Shown one piece after another: positions 58,601 through 64,000 of a DNA stretch of 64,000 bases. The notes below the pieces were generated by a model that saw only the letters and a list, made by a program, of their open reading frames with translations, was not told the DNA's origin and did not search any database. How positions within the stretch are numbered: the first letter of the stretch is position 1; every line of letters begins with the position of its first letter. The stretch comes from Laccaria trichodermophora (Eukaryota > Basidiomycota > Agaricomycetes > Agaricales > Hydnangiaceae): assembly GCA_018417955.1 (NCBI GenBank), contig JACTVC010000020.1:1073460-1137459 (forward strand), read 5' to 3'. The translations under genes and the position numbers were made by a program.

Positions 58601-60690
58601 GCTTGTGGATTATCGTACATAGACTGAGGAACGGAGTCGTGACCAATCCCCAATGTTTTACCCTCGCTTTCAAGGTGAAGTAAAGCTGCGGCTTTCAGGG
58701 CCTTCATTGTCATGTTGGAATACTCAAGACCAGTGAGCCCGTGAACTGTGAAAGAGCAGTCTCCTTCTTCAGTACCTTCCTCTTCTTCCATATCATGCAC
58801 ACTCATAGCGGATGCAAGTTTATTGCTAGAACCCTCTGATGTCTTACGATAATCAACATGGACCGGAACGCCGTTCAGAGGATAAGTATTCAAATTTTCG
58901 GCGGATATTTCTAGATCTTCGTAATCTGCATGATTCAGTTTGAGCCATTCTAAGGCTGCAGCCACTTTGTTCCTGCGAACCAACATAGGTGTTCTTTCAA
59001 AATCTTTGTCACAGGGTTGGGCACTTCCGGTAAACACGAATGCTAAAACTTGGTCAAGTTCCTCTCTTGATGGAGGAAGTTTGTGGTATACTTTCAATGT
59101 CGGATTGGAGAACATGATGACATTTGCTGTCATCTTTACTCTGCCAGAGGCTACCCGCACCAGACAACGGTTGTGTCGAACACGAGCAATCAGAAGTTGC
59201 TCGGCAAAAGTTAAATTTTGCAATTGAGGGGGAACGTCTCCTATCCAGAGACCATTTGCAAGAGCATATTTCGGAGTTGTCCCTTTCGTGAGACTTGCTT
59301 CGCAACATTCGCACACCCCTGTGCATTTGCCGTCTAGTACAGGTCCTTCAATATCACAAATAGGGTCGGAAGCAGACTGGCGTTCTTTCCTCGTCACACC
59401 GTACTCGATAAGCGGACTCAAAGAGCAGTTCAAGTCTTTGATATTTTTCAATTTCGACAATAACGCAAGCTCGCCACAAACAGCACATCCAGCTTGTTCA
59501 AAATTGACCGGTCTCATATCACGACAAAACCCTGAGATTATGCGATGGATGTCTTTCTGTGATGGTGGATGTGGGGGGAAGAGGGAATTCGAGACAGTGC
59601 TCAATGGGACTGAATTACTTCCAGCCAATTTTTTGAATACTGGTTTTCGACTTTTGCGAATGTACTTGGGAGAATTTAGTAGTTTTCTGAGTTTTCTTTG
59701 TCTCAAGCGAGCCTTTACGCGTTTGACATTTTCTGAAGAGTAACAGAATAGCGACGTGTGACTTTCGCATACAGAGCAATGATGATTTTCGAACAATAAT
59801 AATTTGTCGGGTTTCTTGAGGCGCGAAGGCAGTTTGATACCATGCATTTTTGCCAAGGCGTCGAGGTCTTGCGTGTTCAACAACTTTCCAACAATAGTGA
59901 GGGGCAGATCGCACGTGAATGAGGTCGCATCTCGTCGCATGCATTCCTCTGCGATGTCCAATTCGCAGTAATTGATAAATTCAAATGAATCCGCGTCACA
60001 ACCCTCTAGTCCTTTGTGCGATGACACAAATTCTTTTATGTCGATGCCTAAGAGGGACCTGACAATGGTACGACCGCCTCCTATTTGACTAGAAGGAGTT
60101 GAGTAATCTTCGAATATGTTCCTACGTTGGCGATCAAAGTAATCCCCCAGAGCATCAGCTATCACGTTAAAGGGTGTATATTGACATTCGGACCAAGTTA
60201 ACAAGATGGCGTGGCGTATGGGCTGCCAAATGTTTGTAAGACGTATGTCGCGAAATGTTAGAGGACCGGGACCGCAAATGCCAATAAGCATAACAAAATC
60301 ATGCTTTGTTATAGAGTTTCGGTAGAGATTTAATTGGCATATCCACGACAGGCGTTTTACCCGGGACAGACGTTGCCAGGTGCAAACGTACTTGAACTGA
60401 AAACGTGTAATGATCCTAGATTTCGAGATTCCGCGGAGTATACGTTGAGAAAAACGACCCCAGAACAGACGGTATTTGTTCATCGTGAATAAACGGCTGA
60501 TATTATAAAAAAAAGAGCGATGTGTATCATTCATCAGGAACATATCATTGGTCGTGTTGTAAATAACTCGAGAGACACAATGAACATCACATTCCATCAT
60601 CTTACCCTGGCAAAGAGGGTGCAAGATATTGTGGGAATGAGAGTAACGGGTATCGGTTATCATGTCAACAACTTTTGGCACGATTGGCAA
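52639..60690 (-). CDS. Helitron transposase (Rep/helicase) with C-terminal ubiquitin-protease-like domain, 2683 aa
   Basis: One uninterrupted 8-kb ORF. Near residues 455-620 is a cysteine-containing block (CECCEASL, ALANGLWIGDVPP) of the DUF6570 type found in fungal Helitrons. The Rep nuclease follows, with the HUH motif HFHMLLWI near 937 and paired tyrosines in YISDYITKQ near 1177. An acidic linker (about 1290-1480) has DDMNVD repeats. The PIF1/RecD-like helicase has Walker A GGMGGTGKS near 1822, FIDEISM near 1905 and GDFAQLPPA. The last about 300 residues have SYSCAYDAPFAILYN near 2419, paired CxxC motifs, and GVIYAGNYHF ahead of WFHDGQ near 2630, fitting a Cys-His ubiquitin-specific-protease fold. 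It nicks and copies DNA by rolling-circle transposition. The true start may be MNKYRLFWG at 60482. All core motifs are intact, so it may be active. Confidence 0.95.
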   Translation of the reverse strand: MPIVPKVVDMITDTRYSHSHNILHPLCQGKMMECDVHCVSRVIYNTTNDMFLMNDTHRSFFYNISRLFTMNKYRLFWGRFSQRILRGISKSRIITRFQFKYVCTWQRLSRVKRLSWICQLNLYRNSITKHDFVMLIGICGPGPLTFRDIRLTNIWQPIRHAILLTWSECQYTPFNVIADALGDYFDRQRRNIFEDYSTPSSQIGGGRTIVRSLLGIDIKEFVSSHKGLEGCDADSFEFINYCELDIAEECMRRDATSFTCDLPLTIVGKLLNTQDLDALAKMHGIKLPSRLKKPDKLLLFENHHCSVCESHTSLFCYSSENVKRVKARLRQRKLRKLLNSPKYIRKSRKPVFKKLAGSNSVPLSTVSNSLFPPHPPSQKDIHRIISGFCRDMRPVNFEQAGCAVCGELALLSKLKNIKDLNCSLSPLIEYGVTRKERQSASDPICDIEGPVLDGKCTGVCECCEASLTKGTTPKYALANGLWIGDVPPQLQNLTFAEQLLIARVRHNRCLVRVASGRVKMTANVIMFSNPTLKVYHKLPPSREELDQVLAFVFTGSAQPCDKDFERTPMLVRRNKVAAALEWLKLNHADYEDLEISAENLNTYPLNGVPVHVDYRKTSEGSSNKLASAMSVHDMEEEEGTEEGDCSFTVHGLTGLEYSNMTMKALKAAALLHLESEGKTLGIGHDSVPQSMYDNPQAYPQMFPWLFPYGLGGIGQARHTNKNSEMKIKKHFLLYHDKRFQTDVYFPIVAFNHEQLKGGVTGSFLLAKRHKFGEISEKLKQIKPDVLKSIAERLKGGERVKPETNEEKLCFSILESIDHIGGHVKGSLTNKKHMRNEIWSTIAFKGAPTWFITLSPADNRHPLCLYFADEQIKFCPDLRSAQERYRLVSKNPVAAAQFFHVMISCFIKHVLGVGTNDRGLYGDTSAYYGTVEQQGRLTLHFHMLLWIKGALSPQEIRDRLMAADGPFQEALITYLEGSHVGEFLTGTMNDVKAKVPIVNSTKQGIHTILKPDDIAPEIPTDYRDPTQTFPDMPPSLCTHENCNNCFQCLAVKNWFSRYNNTVDDLIFRSNLHRTCTPMVKVVSKAKKKGVNDTSQDGSAETDIQGPRGCLNKDGICKARFPREIFHQTEVDPVDGHLNMKKLEPMMNTLTPCVTYLMRSNTDVTSLLSGTAVKAIVAYISDYITKQSLKTHQIFSSAYDIFESNPHLVDGEVKPLEGARKILLKVVNSLSTKIELGSPMAAMYLLEHPDHYTSHKFVTFWWKGFVYHVRRAWDTTSNEDDYKSDENEQNNLEMNVDLLNTHLDVDHGMEIDSITVLPEEINDDMNVDADLPEKTNDDMNVDHDEATNNHMYKGGGHDNALNNKATNIKTSEVVQKVLSQSDCRNEEDLVEHGNNDYDDEMANQNDARHDVYDERIHTLEKLYEDGTAFGPRQDDDQTKNEDKVVLGREQGHYVAKSNVDDYIYRPEAFSNLTLIEWMQTSVRKRRSKKAQIEFLKVLQTAHDADIQEVERDDDTLDILKHAFLPEHPLYKTHAVSCDPNRLTNFIPNFVGGTLPRADQGDREFYCCTMLTLLVPWRTGKELKQEGESWHDAFTTFPFSSEQKRLMSNFNLRYECNDARDDYHAVLKAKGVAANKVFSIGDRFMGEVDLDIDPDNGTTYGSEYDITDETAPEIGKISQRKLSQMADVDRIMMSCGWLDNCKNYIIQPYAHFKPQILRSANQWKTLVNEAKQKLLTLKNAHLPTSEEQQPIDSDKPSDKVRVLTANYFTKTFKAQKEIHNDIIDETVIKYELNDEQERAFRIVANHASSLAPPNQLKMYLGGMGGTGKSQVLKAIAEMFERKNEAHRFIILAPTGTAAALLNGHTYHSVLSIHISKKEDEDRQPRISEAKAVHDARIRMQGVQYVFIDEISMVACHELYAISSRLSQVRNVHDKPFGGINMIVAGDFAQLPPARGHALYSNEVAKIQDFSHSKNSQESTIGKILWHQFTTVVILKQNMRQTVQSPEDAKLRTALENMRYAACTHSDVAFLNTRIAGRRRDQPQINDPRFRHVSIITAWNSQKDRINEIGSNRFARDTGQSLEHFYSIDKLSNSASPTGKTGRLGNIAIGLQSVLWNASPCTSEHIPGKLSICLGMPVMVRINDATELCITKGQEAVVVGWNDFIGDHGKKVLETLFVKLVNPPRNVELPGLPLNVVPMSRTSSTVKALLPNDHMVTLTRQQVMVLPNFSMTDYAAQGKTRPLNIVELNNCKTAQSYYTCLSRSASADGTIIIQGFDARKITKGISGFLRQEFRELFLLDEVTTMRYHGTLPEGIFGDLRNPTVRAYQLWKRIEKKEQLPCIAALRWGPTDQEIKDIQKDGTWDLKINAQTAISNYIPDPSKIKPKTKTSSTEKTKKKTNTTTQTETTITNYSPVGPIWDAVSYSCAYDAPFAILYNMWKENKRAHTIKLSSLSVYMKTVVQGFAAYENGTCSLEVARDITRQLLYEYDNDSYPKGHVFTDIQQLIKEIVGHPSMFTSPVTCPDCNYKTTQMFGNIREFTALEGLELQQTQHRRLSEALQIRLNGWRRCPKCFRRSHEVMLRLPDILPYAPHLLVVQLHQEDLIIDTKFKLFCDNRLLTFTLHGVIYAGNYHFNSRIITSDGKIWFHDGQNGARAFPVSHIHSLHSDTWLNTCNDKHASFAIYSLIG

Positions 60691-61121
60691 CGGGTGGAGA
60701 CAGTTGTAGAAATAGTTGCTCCGGTTGGAGTAAGGAAAAGGAGGAGGACGGACGACCGATGGTTGTTCGTCTAACAGTCAGGAGTTAGGCACGTTGTTTT
60801 GCCAAATAGTAATGAAACGTACATTGAACAGTAATACCGGTTGTCTGAAGGGCCACGCAAATCCATGAGACTAGTAACAGTGCCAGCATTGACATGGTTC
60901 TAGGAGACATGAGGGCGGAGTGTTGAATTCGTTGTTGAATGTTATTGACATGATCGATAAAATTTCGACCATAAATAACCCAAAACAACTCTTTCTTGAA
61001 ACGCAAATTTCATAGCTAGTTCACCACCCCAGTTTGAGACATGTTGGCCGTTATCAAGGTGAGAATCTTGAAACGATAGGCAGTTGATTTGTTTGATTTC
61101 ATTTGACATGATAAGTGTCAC
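60691..61121. other. Divergent promoter region between Helitron and F-box gene
   Basis: About 430 bp separate the two ORF starts. No long ORF or clear TATA pair. A GTGAGA donor-like site near 61061 after ATG TTG GCC GTT ATC AAG hints at a 5' exon for the + gene, but the phase does not fit. Confidence 0.35.
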
Positions 61122-62045
61122 GTGAATCAAGATGGCATATTAGACAAACTGGCCGAAGAAACGTTCGAGGAGATTATAGAATGCATGGACTTTTTGACCA
61201 TGAGAAGTCTGTCGCAAACCTGTCGATTGCTTCGAAAGATGATGGCGAGGCATCATTTATACCTCGTTAACAAATTGTTACGACGTTTTCACCTGAAGCC
61301 CGACAAAATCATGTCTATATTGCGGATGACGGGTGGCGTAATATCGGGATCATCGGCACTGTTCGTTATGAAAATTGGCACTTTCATACCCGATGACATC
61401 GATTTTTTTGTCAACAAGTTCAACGAAAGAAAATTTTTGCGTTGGATTCAAGCATGGAGCGACTACCGTCTTGAGGAGCCAGTGTTTCGATTGGACGAGA
61501 TCTACCCCACGCGCATGTTTATGACGGTACATCGCCTTACGATTGAAGGAAAGGCAGGCAGCATGAACGTTGTTGTCTCTAACACAAGCAGCGCCATTCA
61601 ACCCATTTTCGACTTTCACTCCACCGTTGTGATGAATTTTATTAGCCCATATGGAATCGCTTGTGCATATCCTCGACTCACTTTCAGCAATCGAGGTCTC
61701 AAGAATCCAGGAATTCAATCACTGCGTAATTTGAAGAAGTGTTATAAAAAATACCAAAACAGAGGGTTCACCATTGTCTCGTCTCTCCAGAGATTGAGAG
61801 GCTTTAAAAAACACGATTGTGGTGTTGATCCGTCTTGCGGTCAGACAAGCCGTTCAATTAGAGACGGACATGTTCTCTTTGTCGACCTTCCAGGTTACAT
61901 AGGCAAACGACACATTCTTCCACGAGGCGAGTGGATGGAATGGAAGCTTTCAGTCGGACACTACTGCGTCCGCGTAGAGAAACGTTCTCCTGGTCATACC
62001 ATCTCTCAAGGAGGACGGACGGGTACGTACATTCGGAAATTTTGA
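61122..62045 (+). CDS. F-box protein with nucleotidyltransferase-like domain (307-codon ORF)
   Basis: Residues about 8-45 are an F-box (LDKLAEETFEEIIECMDFL, then LSQTCRLLRKM). Further on, GGVISGSSALFVMKI followed by DDIDFFVNK resembles the GS...DxD signature of the nucleotidyltransferase fold, with the acidic pair expected to bind metal. The C-terminal part is basic (KKCYKKYQNRG) and ends in RTGTYIRKF. The open frame begins at a GTG (61122); the first ATG lies inside the F-box, so a 5' exon is probably missing from this reading. It is divergent from the Helitron and lies inside the same repeat-bracketed block, so it may be cargo. F-box and nucleotidyltransferase-like pairing is known to me from basidiomycete proteins of unknown role. 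Confidence 0.7.
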   Translation: MNQDGILDKLAEETFEEIIECMDFLTMRSLSQTCRLLRKMMARHHLYLVNKLLRRFHLKPDKIMSILRMTGGVISGSSALFVMKIGTFIPDDIDFFVNKFNERKFLRWIQAWSDYRLEEPVFRLDEIYPTRMFMTVHRLTIEGKAGSMNVVVSNTSSAIQPIFDFHSTVVMNFISPYGIACAYPRLTFSNRGLKNPGIQSLRNLKKCYKKYQNRGFTIVSSLQRLRGFKKHDCGVDPSCGQTSRSIRDGHVLFVDLPGYIGKRHILPRGEWMEWKLSVGHYCVRVEKRSPGHTISQGGRTGTYIRKF

Positions 62046-62079
62046 AAACCGCAGCGTCCTTATTTGCCGTCATCAGTGA

Positions 62080-62680
62080 ATGGATTGCTTGAGAATGACG
62101 CAGACGCATCAGTCACTGCCTAGGTTAGATTAGCGTCCAGGTAGAAACAATCGTACTCGAGTGGAAAATCCAATCGAGTAAGATGTATTGATGTATGAGT
62201 GTTAGAGACGCAGACGCGTCAGCTGCTCTCTAGTATCAGATTCCAAGTACACAATCGAGCAAGATGCATCACTGTACGAGTGATAAAGACGCAGACGCAT
62301 CAGCCCCGGCCTAGGTTCGAATACCGTCCAGCTATAGATGACGATATTCGAGAGGATTGAAGGTATAGACCCGTCAGCTGCTCCCTAGGCTCCACGGTGA
62401 AAGAATCGCACTCGAGAAGAAGGTTGACGACCGTGAATGTATTATCTTCCAGTTGGTTTGCCGTCGTGGGACTGATTGTCCTCGCGACATAATTGGCAAT
62501 GCCGTGCTTGAATTAGACGTTTATGACTGGGGCGAGAGAGGCGGATTCTAGTCATCCTGTAGGTTCTTCAGGTGAGATGTATCAAAAAGATAATGAAAAG
62601 AATTCAGACGCATCAATCGAGACCCAGGTTCAAATAGATCGAGTACTTAGATGTATCGATGGATGTGATTGATAACTTCG
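62080..62680. repeat. Degenerate tandem repeats, about 80-110 bp unit
   Basis: The phrase GACGCAGACGCATCAG (or close variants) begins units near 62096, 62207 and 62287, with weaker copies near 62367 and 62603. Each is followed within 15 bp by CCTAGG or CTCTAG and then by an AATCGAG(C/T)AAGATG-like phrase in some units. No coding sense was found. It lies directly 3' of the F-box gene. Confidence 0.7.
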
Positions 62681-62681
62681 A

Positions 62682-62751
62682 CCAAACAATGATAAATTTT
62701 GAACCGAGAAGTGGACGTCCACTTTTCAATTCAGAATTGATGCATGTTTGT
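62682..62751. repeat. 70-bp imperfect palindrome containing the right copy of the 34-bp repeat
   Basis: The two arms meet at 62716/62717 in the perfect 16-bp palindrome AAGTGGACGTCCACTT and continue outward imperfectly for about 35 bp each. The left arm is the direct counterpart of 52298-52331; the right arm is its inverted counterpart. This looks like two termini of one element family placed head to head. Confidence 0.65.
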
Positions 62752-63120
62752 CTAACACCTTTTGTTCAAACTTACCTTCACCAGAGCCTGAAGACGATAG
62801 TAATTCCAAACAACGACTGACTTTGAGATATTGATGTTGCACTTATGCGATTCCGACTGATGTTAAAGAGCGAACGAAAAAGACAATGACAGAAGAAAAT
62901 AGTACTTATACATCACACTCGTCACAATATCGCATGAACACGTTTCAATATTTAATAAGTACCAATAGCAGTGAGTGTATAAATGTGATGAATCCTATGT
63001 ACAATCTATGTAACTATATGCCCCATTACCCGCTCCCCCCAAAAAAAAATGAAAAAAAATAAAAAAGTCACAAATGAAACATTTACAATGAGTTCGCCAA
63101 TTATATGAGAGATGAACCGT
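62752..63120. other. Intergenic, with an A/C low-complexity run
   Basis: Nothing coding. A C-run followed by A-rich sequence lies at about 63032-63070. Confidence 0.4.
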
Positions 63121-63877
63121 TCATGCAGTGTAGTTAAGAAAATGATTCTTAAGCACAAAGATATCCATCGGGGTGAACTCGTTGCCTCCCTTCGAAGAAA
63201 CGGTCTTCAAAAAGCCATCGATGTAGTCATTGTTCCAGGTCTTGACGGCCAATACGAATTGTTCATTGTTACAACCAAAGTCGACAAATCTCTCCAAATA
63301 GTGTGTCATAGGAGGATTACAGGCTGCCAAAAAACGTTTTACTTGCTGAGTTTGCTCATCAATAGCAAGTGTTGCGGTGGGGGGCGGTAGTTCCACCTCC
63401 GGAGGAATACGCGGGGCGGGCCGGAAACGCTTTGGTCGCTCATGGGCTTCAACAGGTGGCTTTACGCTCGATGACGATGACGATTCTTGCTCAACCTGCA
63501 ATGAACACAAATCAACCCCCAAGTACAGTCCCGTAAAGAATAAACACACCCTCTTGCGCTTTATATCCTAAAGCACGCCATCATCATGCTCAACGCGACG
63601 TATATATGTATATATTTCAAGAACTACGCACCGGGAAAATGTTAAAGTGCCTAACAGCAGGAGGCGGCGATTGGGATGGTGGAGGTAGATAAATTGACGA
63701 TTTGATATGCTTCGGGCGGTTGTCCGAGCTGCGCACCGGAAAATCATCAAGGTGCATAGCAGCAGGTGCCGGCGATTCGGATAGTGGAAGATGATAGATT
63801 GACAAAGTCATACGGTTCGGGCGGTCCTCCACACCCCGATTTACACCCAGAAAAAGTTTGACATCTTCGTCGACATG
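63121..63877 (-). CDS. 3' part of a hypothetical protein with an internal 35-residue duplication (continues past the window end)
   Basis: Exons on - are 63877-63632, 63567-63550 and 63495-63121 (82 + 6 + 124 codons), each with a good acceptor and donor. The intron upstream of 63877 runs toward 64000, so the 5' part is outside. The first exon contains two similar units in a row: RPNRMTLSIYHLPLSESP through FPVRSS, then RPKHIKSSIYLPPPSQSP through the matching end. The tiny exon encodes DIKRKR, a possible nuclear localisation signal. The last exon has a Ser/Pro-rich stretch and then a helical C-terminal domain (QVKRFLAACNPPMTHYLERF, WNNDYIDGFLKTV, TPMDIFVLKNHF) of unknown function. Confidence 0.6.
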
Positions 63878-64000
63878 CTACAACGACATAGTCAGTCTTT
63901 GAACTTCAGTCGATAAATCTCATGCCGACCGTCGTTTGGTTTGGATTATACTAAAACATATACGCCATTCGTTAACATACTCTGTATCCCATTTCTTTAA

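Noticed and set aside
62300..62330. GGTTCGAAT-like box suggesting a tRNA T-arm
   Set aside because: No acceptor stem, D-arm or anticodon arm around it; it belongs to the degenerate tandem repeat.
1..64000. CRISPR arrays, rRNA or bacterial operon features
   Set aside because: None seen; the intron-rich gene structure is eukaryotic, and the repeats are long tandem units or transposon ends.

Overview
The window looks like nuclear DNA of a mushroom-forming basidiomycete (Agaricomycetes). The evidence is genes broken by many 45-65 nt introns (GTNNGT donor, CTNAC branch site, YAG acceptor), a CYP with fungal sequence style, a Gal4-type Zn2Cys6 regulator, F-box proteins, and an 8-kb Helitron ORF of the kind carried by basidiomycetes. 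No RNA gene or CRISPR array was seen.

Region 1 (1-38003) is a direct tandem array with a period of about 11.3-11.9 kb. Each unit has a microsomal cytochrome P450 on + (11 exons where complete), convergent with a proline/serine-rich protein on - that has an HMG-box-like C-terminal domain. A 7.5-8 kb spacer follows. Four P450/HMG copies are present (copy 1 of the P450 is cut by the window start) and three spacers. Each spacer holds a TATA-driven intron-rich gene on the right (+), a decayed gene-like block on the left (-), and a central hairpin. Only the last HMG copy has its first two exons; the array edge falls exactly at the 5' end of its exon 3, so copies 1-3 are 5'-truncated. Every P450 copy except copy 2 carries one non-GT splice donor. 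Two small TIR transposons sit in single units.

Region 2 (38004-52300) is single-copy. It holds an F-box protein (-), a 15-exon Zn2Cys6 transcription factor (+), a hypothetical acidic protein (-), a coiled-coil protein (-), a multi-pass membrane protein (-), an orphan exon (+) and a second, badly resolved membrane-protein gene (-).

Region 3 (52300-62750) is a mobile block. It has an intact 2683-aa Helitron Rep/helicase with a C-terminal ubiquitin-protease-like domain (-), a divergent F-box plus nucleotidyltransferase-like gene (+), and degenerate tandem repeats. Near-identical 34-bp direct repeats bracket the block.

Region 4 (62750-64000) holds the 3' part of a gene on - that runs out of the window and contains an internal protein duplication.

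The main biological story is amplification of a P450 plus putative regulator pair, with ongoing gene conversion and decay. All exon structures were read by eye from splice signals and reading frame; none is backed by transcripts.
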